Shown here: positions 30,902 to 40,389 of the stretch, piece by piece
Layout: every line of letters begins with the position of its first letter
Position numbering within the stretch: position 1 is the first letter of the stretch
From: RGIG7213 sp045545665
GTDB taxonomy: Bacteria; Bacillota; Clostridia; Oscillospirales; CAG-272
Direction of reading: 5' to 3'
NCBI GenBank assembly: GCA_045545665.1
Contig: JAZQBL010000025.1
Coordinates: 35,126 to 99,125, forward strand
Length of the DNA: 64,000 nucleotides
Notes under the pieces: model-generated
Databases searched by the model: none
The model's input: only the letters and a program-made list of their open reading frames with translations
What the model was told of the DNA's origin: nothing
Program-made: the position numbers and the translations under genes

Positions 30902-33117
30902 TCCGATCTGCCTCCCTTCAGAGATTTCTTTACACTCTCACCGAAAAGGTCTTTTATCTGCTTGTGCGTTATTCTTGCGGTTATTATCAGCATACCGAGG
31001 AATATTACACCGTAAAGCCACGGATCGAGATATACAAAATGTTCGTTGAATTTCGGCGTGGTAAACACGAGTATGCCGACGATCACAGTCATCACGTATC
31101 CCGGGATGAGTGCTAAAAACATTCTGACGTACATACCTATTCTTATTACGTTGACGGGAATACCCATTGAACGCATTATCGCCATATCACCCTTGAAAGC
31201 AGAGAGCGTTCTGTGTGAACAGAGATTTATGAAGAACGCAAGGAATACTATGACGAGGAACCATACGAGGATCAAAACGATTCCCAAAAAGACTGTGAAA
31301 ATCGTTTCGGATGCGTCGCGTTCATAAGTCGTATCTGACGTAACTGCAACGTATTCACGCGCATTAAGCTTTTCTGCAGCAGCCTTTGCTTCTTCGTTGT
31401 TTCCAAAGAAGAGGGAGAACTGTCTGTATGAGTTGCTTATAGTTTCGCCTGCCATCTCGTTTATGATATCGCAGGACATATATACTTCGGAGTATTCCGT
31501 TTCAGCATTTGACGGAGGAGTATTTGTAAAATCTTTCTCCGTGAAGCTTTTACTGAAAACGTATTCATGGGATGAATCCGTGTCGTAATCGTAAGTGTTA
31601 TACTGTGCGTTAACGGTAAGGGTCGCACTTTCCATATCTTTCATAAGTGTCTGTTCGTTTATATATACCTTACCGGGCTCAATATCAAACGACGGAATTA
31701 TTTGAGAAGAAAACGAACGTACGTTTTCGATTCCGCTTGCCGATACGGTTGAAAGAGTCATTGTGGGAAAGCTGTCGGAAATAAATATTACAGACGTTGC
31801 TGTTTTGAAGCCTTCCTCGGTGAGAAGACATTCGGGGGATTTTCTGTTGTCAAAATAATATTTTACACCGGTTACGGTATAATCGAGACCGCAGAAATTG
31901 AGATCATCCTGCTTGAGAGTTCCTTCTCCGAATATCGGTTTATATGATATGGGGAGATACAAAAACGCTTCGTTTTCCTTTTCGGGATAACGTCCCGTTA
32001 TATCATCACCGTAATCTTTTCCGTACTTGAAGTTTACTCCGAAATATTTGTAGTCGTCAAGATGAGGAGTTTTTACCATTCTCGAATCACCGAGATCAAG
32101 TAAAATATCACATCTTAAGTAGGACTTTGCTCCGTATTCTTCTGCAAGTGCTTTAATTTCTTCTTCCGTCGGCACACCTCCGTTGCGCTTTGCAAGGACG
32201 AGGCGGCCCTCTATCTGCTCAAACATATACGCATCTTCAAAAACTTCTGATGCGCTTCCGCAAACAGACGTTACAAAAAACGTACCGAGCGTTCCTATAA
32301 GCATAAGCAAACAAAGGAAAACGGAAAGCTTCGGCTTTGCTTTGAATATAGTTTTACCGAGCGTTATGCCGTTTTTTATTTTGTTATCGGCACCGGAGCG
32401 CTTTACTTCGTGTACTTTTGTATCTTCACATCTTTTTTCCGTCAGCGAGTGATCAAATTCAACCGCACCGTCAAATATACGCACGTGGCGTGTTGCGTAG
32501 TGCTCTATCTGGTCGAAATTGTGCGTTACCATTATAAGCAGTTTGTCGCGTGATACCTCGTATAAAAGGTCGATTATTTCCTTTGACGTCACGGAATCGA
32601 GATTTCCCGTCGGCTCATCTGCAAGAATTATCGGACTGTCCTTTGCAAGCGCTCTTGCAATTACCGTTCTTTGTTTCTGACCGCCGGAAAGACGGCTGCC
32701 TTTCTGATGTAATTGAGAAGAAAGACCGACACGCTTCAAAAGCTCAACAGCACGCTGCCTTCTTTCTTTTTTGTCTTCAATGTGCATTAAGGCAAGCTCT
32801 ACGTTTTGTAAGACCGTAAAGCTTTCGATTATGTTGTAGTCCTGAAAGATGAAAGAAATGTATTTTTCGCGGTATTCTTCCCAATCAGGCTGAAGATAGT
32901 GCGACGTTACCTCGCCGTCTACGTACATTTCACCTTCTTCATATGAATCCATACCGCTTATGACATTGAGAAGAGTTGACTTTCCCGAGCCTGATTTACC
33001 GGTTACAGCAACAAATTCACCCTTGTCAAAATCAAGATTTACTCCTCTGATACCTACAGATACGTTGCCGTCGGAAACGTATATCTTGCCGATATCTTTA
33101 AGCGAAAGTAAAGGCAT
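30898..33117 (-). CDS. ABC transporter, fused ATPase-FtsX-type permease (first gene of pair)
   Basis: The 739-residue partner of the downstream protein has the same order. The ATPase has Walker A GKSGSGKST at 40-48, signature RLSGGQKQR, and ADEPTGNLDS. One membrane helix at about 265-285 precedes an extracellular domain of about 280 residues, then three C-terminal helices with AIMRSMGIPVNVIRIG. ATPase wording is of the MacB/LolD type. GGAGGTT lies 6 bp before ATG. Both proteins carry intact ATPase motifs. Likely roles are peptide or lipid extrusion or antimicrobial resistance. Confidence 0.88.
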   Translation of the reverse strand: MPLLSLKDIGKIYVSDGNVSVGIRGVNLDFDKGEFVAVTGKSGSGKSTLLNVISGMDSYEEGEMYVDGEVTSHYLQPDWEEYREKYISFIFQDYNIIESFTVLQNVELALMHIEDKKERRQRAVELLKRVGLSSQLHQKGSRLSGGQKQRTVIARALAKDSPIILADEPTGNLDSVTSKEIIDLLYEVSRDKLLIMVTHNFDQIEHYATRHVRIFDGAVEFDHSLTEKRCEDTKVHEVKRSGADNKIKNGITLGKTIFKAKPKLSVFLCLLMLIGTLGTFFVTSVCGSASEVFEDAYMFEQIEGRLVLAKRNGGVPTEEEIKALAEEYGAKSYLRCDILLDLGDSRMVKTPHLDDYKYFGVNFKYGKDYGDDITGRYPEKENEAFLYLPISYKPIFGEGTLKQDDLNFCGLDYTVTGVKYYFDNRKSPECLLTEEGFKTATSVIFISDSFPTMTLSTVSASGIENVRSFSSQIIPSFDIEPGKVYINEQTLMKDMESATLTVNAQYNTYDYDTDSSHEYVFSKSFTEKDFTNTPPSNAETEYSEVYMSCDIINEMAGETISNSYRQFSLFFGNNEEAKAAAEKLNAREYVAVTSDTTYERDASETIFTVFLGIVLILVWFLVIVFLAFFINLCSHRTLSAFKGDMAIMRSMGIPVNVIRIGMYVRMFLALIPGYVMTVIVGILVFTTPKFNEHFVYLDPWLYGVIFLGMLIITARITHKQIKDLFGESVKKSLKGGRSE

Positions 33118-33317
33118 ATCATAACCTCCGTTTGTGTTTTATATAATAAGACGTATTTTTTTTGAAATAAGTTGCATTACAAATCGAATTTTACCATATA
33201 TGCGCTTAAAAATCAATATAAAATTTGTTTAAGGTTTGATTAAGATGTATGTATTTAATTTAGTTTTATTTTATTCTACATTTTGTTTTTAACGGTGAGA
33301 TATTTATGTTGAAAGCA

Positions 33318-33364
33318 ATAAAATAAGACGGTTCATTTGAGAGTGTTTTCACAATGAACCGTCT
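33318..33364 (-). terminator. Terminator of the DAK2 kinase gene
   Basis: 12-bp stem AGACGGTTCATT/AATGAACCGTCT (33326-33337 and 33353-33364) followed on the minus strand by TTATTTTATT. The remaining intergenic DNA between this and 33117 is AT-rich with no gene seen. Confidence 0.88.
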
Positions 33365-33379
33365 GTTGCTATATTATTC

Positions 33380-35065
33380 TTATTCGTATATTATTATGAA
33401 GTCGTAGACGTCCTGACCGCCATCCATTGAAATGATCTCTGACATAGAACAGCTTGAGGTGAGTTTTTCGGCAACGGCGTCTGCATCTTCTTTCGTTGCA
33501 TTTTTGCCTTTTATGACGATGATTATATCGAAATCGTCACCGCCGAGCTTTTCTGTCATATCGCATGCGGCAGATACGTTGCTGTCCGTTGCGCAAATGA
33601 TATCTTTTCCGCAAAGTCCAATAAAATCGCCTTCTTTTACCGTGACACCGTTCATCTGTGCATCACGTACAGCGTGCGTTACAAGACCTGTTTTTACACC
33701 GTCCATAGCTTCTTTAAGGCCTTCCATAACACTGTCGGCATCATCGCACGAAAGGTCTGCCATCGTAAGTGCGGCATATCCTTCGCCTATCGTTTTACAT
33801 TCAAGAACACGTACGTCGGCTTTATCGTAAAGATTTGCCGCCTGCTGTGCAGCCATGACGACGTTTCCGTTGTTGGGAAGTACGATTATCGTTTCTGCGT
33901 TTATTTTGTCGAAGGCTTCGATAAAGCTTTCAGCAGACGGGTTCATTGACTGACCGCCCTCAACTATAACGTCTGTTCCGAGAGAGGTGAAAGTCTCTTT
34001 TATTCCGTCACCCGTTGCAACTGCAACGATGCCGTATTTTTTCTTGGGCATTTTGATCGTATCTTCCGCTTTGTTCATTTCTTCAGCTTCTTTTTCGATC
34101 GTTCCCGAATTGTGCTGAAGCGACATATTTTCTATTTTTACCGTTAAAAATTCACCGAATTTACGACCGAATTCAAGTACAAGACCGGGAGAAAGCGTAT
34201 GAACGTGAGCCTTGACGATAGAATCCGTTTTGAATATTACAACGGAATCACCCAAAGTGTTGAGATAGTCTCTTATAACGCCTTCATCGAACGACTCAAC
34301 GTCAACCTTACTGCGCTGTAAACGAAGCAAAAACTCCGTGCAGTAACCGTACTGCATAACGTCGTCTTCCGTAAAATCGTCAAAAGATATCTCGGGTGTT
34401 TTTGCACCTGTGTCGGTGCCGAGATCAAGAGTCGATCTTTCGCCCTTTATAGCTCTTATCATACCGTCTGCTATGTAAAGAAGACCTGCACCGCCGCTGT
34501 CTACAACACCTGCCTCACGTAAAACGGGAAGCTTTTCGGGTGTTCTTTCAAGGGATATCTTAAGTTCTTTTCTGAATACTTCAAAAAAGCTTTCAAGTGA
34601 GCTGTTTTTATCCATTGCGGCAGAAGCGCGTACCGTTGCTTCGCGGCAGACTGTGAGTATCGTTCCTTCGATAGGCTTTACGACAGCGGAATATGCCTGC
34701 TTAACGCCTTCCATAAGTGCCTTTGCGAAGCCCTGTGCATCGGATGCTGTTTCTTTTTCAAAGCCCTTTGCAATACCTTCAAAGAATTTTGAAAGAATAA
34801 CGCCGGAGTTTCCGCGTGCGGAAAGAAGCATACCCTTTGCAACAACGGATGATACCAAATACAAAGAGGCGTTTTCTATATCCTGTATTTTATCGAGTGC
34901 CGTAGCACCGCCTTTTATCGTCATGCACATATTTTCGCCCGTGTCGCCGTCGGGAACGGGGAATACGTTAAGGTCGTTTACAACAGTTGCATTTTTTTTG
35001 AGGTTCTCAAAACCTGATTTTATCATTTCAGCATACAGTGTGCCCGTAAGCTCTTTTTTGTTCAT
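33380..35065 (-). CDS. fakA: DAK2-domain fatty acid kinase, FakA/YloV-like
   Basis: The 561-residue protein has an N-terminal DAK2 (DhaL) ATP-binding domain with the metal-binding NVFPVPDGDTGENM and ARGNSGVILS, plus REAGVVDSGGAGLL. A central domain contains GYCTEFLL, and a C-terminal DegV-like domain carries VLPNNGNVVMAA and KTIGEGYAAL. FakA phosphorylates fatty acids held by FakB (DegV) to acyl phosphates for phospholipid synthesis. A DegV gene is 5 kb away. The usual asp23 (yloU) neighbour is absent here. CGGAGG lies 8 bp before ATG. Confidence 0.93.
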   Translation of the reverse strand: MNKKELTGTLYAEMIKSGFENLKKNATVVNDLNVFPVPDGDTGENMCMTIKGGATALDKIQDIENASLYLVSSVVAKGMLLSARGNSGVILSKFFEGIAKGFEKETASDAQGFAKALMEGVKQAYSAVVKPIEGTILTVCREATVRASAAMDKNSSLESFFEVFRKELKISLERTPEKLPVLREAGVVDSGGAGLLYIADGMIRAIKGERSTLDLGTDTGAKTPEISFDDFTEDDVMQYGYCTEFLLRLQRSKVDVESFDEGVIRDYLNTLGDSVVIFKTDSIVKAHVHTLSPGLVLEFGRKFGEFLTVKIENMSLQHNSGTIEKEAEEMNKAEDTIKMPKKKYGIVAVATGDGIKETFTSLGTDVIVEGGQSMNPSAESFIEAFDKINAETIIVLPNNGNVVMAAQQAANLYDKADVRVLECKTIGEGYAALTMADLSCDDADSVMEGLKEAMDGVKTGLVTHAVRDAQMNGVTVKEGDFIGLCGKDIICATDSNVSAACDMTEKLGGDDFDIIIVIKGKNATKEDADAVAEKLTSSCSMSEIISMDGGQDVYDFIIIYE

Positions 35066-35099
35066 TTGATAAACCCTCCGATATTTGTAATTTTAGTTA

Positions 35100-35128
35100 T
35101 TGACTTTATTATACTTTTATATTATAAT
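35100..35128 (+). promoter_or_regulatory. Promoter of the HD-MurE-like operon
   Basis: TTGACT (35100-35105), 17-bp spacer, TATAAT (35123-35128). Confidence 0.8.
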
Positions 35129-35219
35129 ATACAAAAGCAGATTTTACAAGTATATTTTTGTATTTTAACGATATTTTAAAAAAAAACTGTATATTTACCG
35201 TAGTTGAGTGAGGTTTTTG

Positions 35220-35822
35220 ATGGCAATTATGAACTATAAAGAAGAATTTATATCTATTTACAATCAACATATAAAGCGTGAAGGTGCGGACAAAATGCTT
35301 GAATATCTTTTGAAAAGTGATTTTTTTCAAGCTCCCGCAAGCACAAGATTCCATCTTTCGTGTGAAGGCGGACTGTGTACACACAGCATAAACGTCTACA
35401 AGTGCCTTTCCGATTATATGAAGCGCCCCCGTGTCAAGGAAGTGTACGGACTTGATTATTCCGAGGAAAGTATTGCAATAGTATCTCTTTTGCACGACGT
35501 ATGCAAAATAAACTGTTATACACAAAGCTTCAGAAACGTCAAAGATGAGCACGGTGTTTGGCAAAAAGTTCCGTGTTATGAATTTTCCGATAAGCTTCCG
35601 TACGGACACGGCGAAAAATCCGTTTACATCATAAACGGTTATATGCGTCTTTCACGTGAAGAAGCATTTGCAATACGTTATCATATGGGCTTTTCCGGTA
35701 CTGATGACGTAAGAAACGTGGGCGCCGCTTACGAAATGTTCCCCCTTGCGCCCGCGCTCAGCTTTGCGGATATGGAAGCGACTTATTACGTTGAAAAGGA
35801 AAAAAATAACGGAGTACAGTGA
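35220..35822 (+). CDS. HD-domain protein (putative metal-dependent phosphohydrolase)
   Basis: The 200-residue protein has the HD metal-site sequence: CTHSINVY (first His), SLLHDVCKIN (His-Asp), HGEKSVY and RYHMGF (later His residues). The substrate is unknown; such small HD proteins may act on nucleotides or phosphate esters. The start at 35220 is chosen because GTGAGG lies 6 bp before it; the frame could open at a GTG at 35208. Its stop overlaps the next start as TGATG, indicating translational coupling to the MurE-like ligase. Confidence 0.8.
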   Translation: MAIMNYKEEFISIYNQHIKREGADKMLEYLLKSDFFQAPASTRFHLSCEGGLCTHSINVYKCLSDYMKRPRVKEVYGLDYSEESIAIVSLLHDVCKINCYTQSFRNVKDEHGVWQKVPCYEFSDKLPYGHGEKSVYIINGYMRLSREEAFAIRYHMGFSGTDDVRNVGAAYEMFPLAPALSFADMEATYYVEKEKNNGVQ

Positions 35823-37318
35823 TGATAGAAAACAAGATATCAATACGTGAAATAAAAGAGCTTTTTGACTCTGAAAAAATAAACTGCGAGGTGTTTTGCG
35901 AAGAAATCGGGCTTGATCGTGAATACACATACCTTTCGTATAATTCAGCTGATATATGCGACAACACCTTCTTTATATGCAAAGGCGCGGCATTCAAGGA
36001 GCAATACCTTGATGACGCAATAAAAAAAGGAGCACGTGCATATATTTCCGAGAAAAGATATAATGACAGTGTCCCGTGTGTCATAACCGACGATATACGC
36101 AGAGGTATGGCTGTTTTGTCAAAGGCTTTTTATAAAAACGCATACGAAGCTCTTACGCTTATAGGGCTTACAGGTACGAAAGGCAAAACGACAACGACGT
36201 ATTTTATAAAGAATATAATCGACAAATTCTGCAATATGCGTACGGGCGTACTTTCAACGGTTGAAATTTATACAGGTAAAGAGGATCACGACTCACACCT
36301 TACAGTTCCCGAATCACCCGACCTTCACAAGCATTTTTCACAGTGCAGAGAGTCGGGTATACCGTATCTTACAATGGAAGTCTCCTCGCAGGCGTACAAG
36401 GTAAACCGTGTGTACGGAACGGAATTTGACGTAGGTGTGTTTATGAACATCGGCGAGGACCACATAGGACCGCTTGAACACGAAAGCGCCGAGGATTATT
36501 TCTTGTGCAAGCTTCAGCTCATGAAGCACTGTAAAACAGCCGTTATAAACAAAAACAGCGACAGATTTGACGAAATATACAGTACCGCATCTCAATATGC
36601 AAAAAAGATCATCACGTTCGGTGACAGTACGTGCGATTATTGGGTAGAGGATATAAAAAAAGAAGACGTCGGATTTTCCTTTATTATAAAGGGCAAGGAC
36701 GGATACGTCAATTCCTTTAAAATATCAATGGCAGGCAGATTCAACGTAGAAAACGCTCTTACCGCATTCTGTGTTGCAAAAGCACTGAATATAGATGATG
36801 CATCTATTGCACACGGTCTTTACGTCAACGAAGTGAAGGGAAGAATGAACCTTTTCGAAAAAGACGGTGTAACCGTTATCGTTGACTATGCACATAATTA
36901 TCTGAGCTTCAGTAAGCTTTATGAGTCGATAAAAGCAGATTATCCCGGACGCCGCATAGTTGTTGTTGTCGGCTGTCCCGGCGGAAAGAACTATATACGC
37001 CGCCGTGATATAGGAAAGCTCAGCGGAATGTATGCCGATTATATGTATCTTACCGCTGAAGATCCTCAGTTTGAAGACGTAAGAAAAATATGTGAGGATA
37101 TAGCATCTTATCTTGAACCCTACAAAACACCGTACGAGATAATCGAAGACCGTACAGAGGCTGTTGAAAAAGCGCTTATGACGGCTAAAAAAGGCGACGT
37201 TATCATATTGGCGGCAAAGGGCGAGGAAGTGTATCAAAAGGTTGAAGGAAAGTACGTTCCGTACGAATCCGACCTTGCAATAGCAAAACGCTGTATGCAG
37301 ACGCTTTGCATAAAATAA
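35822..37318 (+). CDS. Mur ligase family protein, MurE-like
   Basis: The 498-residue ATP-dependent ligase has an N-terminal UDP-sugar domain (YNSADICDNTFFICKG). The central P-loop domain has GLTGTKGKTTTTYF, VPESPDLHKHF and EVSSQAYKVNRVYG, followed by a C-terminal domain with DYAHNYLSF. MurE adds the third amino acid to UDP-MurNAc-L-Ala-D-Glu. The DNPR signature of diaminopimelate-adding MurE is replaced by EDPQ in LTAEDPQFED, so it probably does not add meso-DAP. It could be a lysine- or other-amino-acid MurE, or a MurE paralogue with another job. It is coupled to an HD protein, not to other cell-wall genes. Confidence 0.8.
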   Translation: MIENKISIREIKELFDSEKINCEVFCEEIGLDREYTYLSYNSADICDNTFFICKGAAFKEQYLDDAIKKGARAYISEKRYNDSVPCVITDDIRRGMAVLSKAFYKNAYEALTLIGLTGTKGKTTTTYFIKNIIDKFCNMRTGVLSTVEIYTGKEDHDSHLTVPESPDLHKHFSQCRESGIPYLTMEVSSQAYKVNRVYGTEFDVGVFMNIGEDHIGPLEHESAEDYFLCKLQLMKHCKTAVINKNSDRFDEIYSTASQYAKKIITFGDSTCDYWVEDIKKEDVGFSFIIKGKDGYVNSFKISMAGRFNVENALTAFCVAKALNIDDASIAHGLYVNEVKGRMNLFEKDGVTVIVDYAHNYLSFSKLYESIKADYPGRRIVVVVGCPGGKNYIRRRDIGKLSGMYADYMYLTAEDPQFEDVRKICEDIASYLEPYKTPYEIIEDRTEAVEKALMTAKKGDVIILAAKGEEVYQKVEGKYVPYESDLAIAKRCMQTLCIK

Positions 37319-37335
37319 TATACCTTAAATGAATA

Positions 37336-37371
37336 AGCGGCAGCTTCATTTTGAAAGCTGCCGCTGTTTTT
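37336..37371 (+). terminator. Terminator of the HD-MurE-like operon
   Basis: AGCGGCAGCTT-CATTTTGA-AAGCTGCCGCT followed by GTTTTT; it may also serve potD on the other strand. Confidence 0.85.
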
Positions 37372-37378
37372 AATACGG

Positions 37379-38623
37379 TTATTTGTCGGAAACGTCTTCC
37401 CACATTTTTTTGTTTTTCGATTTCTTCATCGCCGCTCTTACGAATATCAAAACAAGAATTGCGATGATAACACCTGCAATGATATATACCGTTGCACCTA
37501 TCGAGCTTTCTATCTTGAGATCGTCCCAAAGAGAATTGAGCGTTTCAAGCTGTGCTTCGCTGAGGTTCTTGTAGTACTGTGTCGGTATCGACTCGGCACT
37601 GTTGTAAAGAATATCTATGGCGTTGGGATGAATTTCCGTCATCGTTTCAAGGTATTCTTCGTTTTGTGCTACGAGTGTGTGCGGGCTTGCATAACAGATG
37701 TATTCTGCGTTTGCAACCGCTATTTCTTCACTGAGCATAAAATTGATGTACGCTTCTGCAAGATCTTTGTTTTTTGTGCATTTGGGAACACACATCGCAT
37801 CAACGAAGATGTTTGTTCCTTCTTCGGGATAGTAGAATCCGAGGTCGTTGTTGTCAGAATACATCGTGAAGAAGTCGCCTGCGTAGTATGTAGCAACTGC
37901 GGCAGAGCCTGATGACATCTTGTTGAAGATCTCATCCATTACGTAACCCTGAACGAGAGGCTTCTGGGCAAGAAGCTTGTCGTAAGCCTGTTTCCATGTT
38001 GCCTCGTCCGTGCTGTTTACGTCAAGACCGAGGAAGTACTGAGCCGTGCCGAAAGCATCACGTGAGTTGTTGAACTGAAGAATATTGCCGCTGTACTTTT
38101 CGTTCCACATAAGATCCCAGCTGCCGATATCTTCTTCTGCAACTTCCTTCGTGTTGTAGATGATACCGACCATTCCGTACGTATAAGGAACGGAGTATTT
38201 TCCGTCGGGATCGTAGTAAGCACCGTCACCTGTGAATTTTTTATCAATATACTGTGCGTTGGGAATGTTTTCGAGGTTAAGCTCAAGCAGCATATCTTCT
38301 TTTATCATTCTTTCGATCATATAATCGGAAGGAATTACGACGTCGTACGTAACGGCACCGCTGCTGAGTTTTGCATACATATCCTCATTTGAAGAATAAG
38401 TTGAATAGTTTACTTTTACTTCTTTTCCGTATGTTTCGAGATACCATTTTTCAAATTCTGCATTTACGTCAAGAGTTCCGTCGGAACCGTCTGAAATATA
38501 TTCGCCCCAGTTGTAAACGTAGAGTGTGGGTACGTCATTACTGCCGCCCGAGCACGAAACCGTGCCAAGCAGCACTGTGACAAGGATGATGAGAGAAAAT
38601 ACCTTTATTACATTTTTATTCAT
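37379..38623 (-). CDS. potD: Spermidine/putrescine-binding lipoprotein PotD with C-terminal membrane helix
   Basis: The 414-residue binding protein has a lipoprotein signal peptide (lipobox TVSC near 24). The PotD core follows: LYVYNWGEYISDGS, YDVVIPSDYMIERMI, VPYTYGMVGIIYN, FNNSRDAFGTA. Unlike classic PotD, it continues past the binding fold into a hydrophobic helix (ATVYIIAGVIIAILVLIFV, about 377-395) and a basic tail KKSKNKK. It may thus be held by both lipid and helix. It is the last gene of potABCD, 43 bp after potC. Confidence 0.93.
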   Translation of the reverse strand: MNKNVIKVFSLIILVTVLLGTVSCSGGSNDVPTLYVYNWGEYISDGSDGTLDVNAEFEKWYLETYGKEVKVNYSTYSSNEDMYAKLSSGAVTYDVVIPSDYMIERMIKEDMLLELNLENIPNAQYIDKKFTGDGAYYDPDGKYSVPYTYGMVGIIYNTKEVAEEDIGSWDLMWNEKYSGNILQFNNSRDAFGTAQYFLGLDVNSTDEATWKQAYDKLLAQKPLVQGYVMDEIFNKMSSGSAAVATYYAGDFFTMYSDNNDLGFYYPEEGTNIFVDAMCVPKCTKNKDLAEAYINFMLSEEIAVANAEYICYASPHTLVAQNEEYLETMTEIHPNAIDILYNSAESIPTQYYKNLSEAQLETLNSLWDDLKIESSIGATVYIIAGVIIAILVLIFVRAAMKKSKNKKMWEDVSDK

Positions 38624-38666
38624 TGTTTTTATTACCTTTCAAATACAGTATATCAATAATTGTGTG

Positions 38667-39527
38667 TTAGTGCTTTGCGAGCTTTCTTTGCTCTGTTTTA
38701 ACGTGCTTTGATGCGGAATTGTCCGATTTTGCACCTATAAAGTTTATTGTGAGCATAAGCAGAAGTATTGCCGCGATTATAAGCGAACAAAGTGCATACA
38801 TGCTGAATTTTACGTTGTGCGCTGTCTGGTTGTAGATATAAAGCGGAAGTGTCTGGAAATCGGGAGAGCTTACGAAATGGCTTATTACGAAGTCGTCAAG
38901 CGAGAGCGTAAAGCCGAGCATCGCACCCGATACTATACCGGGGACAACGTAGGGAAGCTCAACTTTGAAAAATGCCTTAGCAGGTGTACATCCGAGGTCG
39001 AGTGCCGCTTCCGTCAACGATCTGTCCATTTGCTTGAATCTCGGTAAGACCGAAAGGATAACGTAAGGAAGGTTGAACGTCGTGTGCGCAATAAGCATAG
39101 TGGATCTTCCGAGCGCGCTCGAAAAGTTAAATATGCCCGCAACAGCTACGAAGAACAACATCATAGAAACACCCGTTACGATATCGGGGTTCATCATGGG
39201 AATATTCGTCACGGACGTAACGGCGTTTTTTACGTGTTTATTTTGCATGCGGTATATACCGAGTGCGGCGAAAGTTCCGATAACAGTTGCGATAAACGAT
39301 GAGCTTACAGCTAAAAACAAAGTGTTTTTAAGCGCTGTAAAAGCGGTCGAATCACGGAAAAGCTCACGGTACCACTTGAGTGAAAAGCCCGTGAATGAAC
39401 CGAGATTTCCCGATTCGTTAAACGAAAAAACGAAAAGTACGATGATCGGTGCGTACAAAAGCAACATCACTGTAAAAATGTAAGCACCCGAAAAAATACC
39501 GGATCCTTTTTTAAACAATGATATCAC
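38667..39527 (-). CDS. potC: Spermidine/putrescine ABC transporter permease PotC
   Basis: The 286-residue inner membrane protein has six predicted helices and the BPD-type EAA loop EAALDLGCTPAKAFFKVELPY. LSLDDFVISHF is characteristic of PotC. It pairs with PotB to form the translocation path. The start at 39527 lies inside the end of potB (17-bp overlap), with GGAGGTG upstream within potB, so translation is coupled. It has a polar C-terminal tail of about 25 residues. Confidence 0.95.
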   Translation of the reverse strand: MISLFKKGSGIFSGAYIFTVMLLLYAPIIVLFVFSFNESGNLGSFTGFSLKWYRELFRDSTAFTALKNTLFLAVSSSFIATVIGTFAALGIYRMQNKHVKNAVTSVTNIPMMNPDIVTGVSMMLFFVAVAGIFNFSSALGRSTMLIAHTTFNLPYVILSVLPRFKQMDRSLTEAALDLGCTPAKAFFKVELPYVVPGIVSGAMLGFTLSLDDFVISHFVSSPDFQTLPLYIYNQTAHNVKFSMYALCSLIIAAILLLMLTINFIGAKSDNSASKHVKTEQRKLAKH

Positions 39528-40389
39528 CTCCGTCGCTGTCTGAGAACTTGTTCATTACGGCAAGAGATATAAGAATAAGTATCATCATAACGAGCGATAT
39601 AGCAGCACCCGTGTGATACGTCAGCTTATTCTGGAACTGTCTTTCGATCGTGTCACCGATGAGATCGAAAGCGCCGCCGCCAAGCTTCTGAGAAATGTAG
39701 AACGTGGATATCGAGGGTACGAAAACCATCGTTATTCCCGATACTATTCCGGGAACGGAAAGCGGGAAAACTACGTTTTTCACCGTCTGCCAGCCGTTAC
39801 AGCCGAGATCGCTTGCGGCTTCAAGACACCGTACGTCGATTTTTGATATTGTCGTGTATATCGGAAGCACCATATAAGGCAGGTAATCGTATACCATACC
39901 GAGGATAACGGCGCCGCCCGTTCCGATAAACGAAAGCTTTTCAAAGCCGAGACTTACCAAAAACGTGCTTATGATGCCGCCGTTGTCAAGCAGTGCCATA
40001 AGAGAGTACGTTCTTATGAGCAAGCTTATCCACATGGGAAGCATCAGCAAAAGAACGAGAATTTTTTGTTTTTTAGGGGAAAGTCTTGCCAAAAAGTAAG
40101 CAAGCGGATAACCTATTGCAATACATACGACCGTCGCTATAAGGGAAAAGAAGACCGAAAGAACGAACGTTTCGCCGTAGTTTGTAAGGTTTTTGATATT
40201 TTCAAGAGTGAACGCCCCCGACGAATCGGTAAATGCAAAGTAGACGACGAACATAAGGGGAGCGATTATAAAAAGCAGTGACCATACGATGTGCGGATAT
40301 GCGGCAATTCGTGCCAGCCACGATCTTTCTATCGTACTTTTGCTTGATGCGGCAACGACTTTTTTGTTTGCCTTTGCGTTATTGTTCAT
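39511..40389 (-). CDS. potB: Spermidine/putrescine ABC transporter permease PotB
   Basis: The 292-residue permease has six predicted helices, YPLAYFLAR, MWISLLIRTYSLMALL and the EAA loop EAASDLGCNGWQTVKNVVFPL. The N-terminal 25 residues are polar and Lys/Asn/Ser-rich. ATG at 40389 shares one base with the potA stop, and potC starts inside its end, so A, B and C are made as one coupled set. Confidence 0.95.
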   Translation of the reverse strand: MNNNAKANKKVVAASSKSTIERSWLARIAAYPHIVWSLLFIIAPLMFVVYFAFTDSSGAFTLENIKNLTNYGETFVLSVFFSLIATVVCIAIGYPLAYFLARLSPKKQKILVLLLMLPMWISLLIRTYSLMALLDNGGIISTFLVSLGFEKLSFIGTGGAVILGMVYDYLPYMVLPIYTTISKIDVRCLEAASDLGCNGWQTVKNVVFPLSVPGIVSGITMVFVPSISTFYISQKLGGGAFDLIGDTIERQFQNKLTYHTGAAISLVMMILILISLAVMNKFSDSDGGDIIV

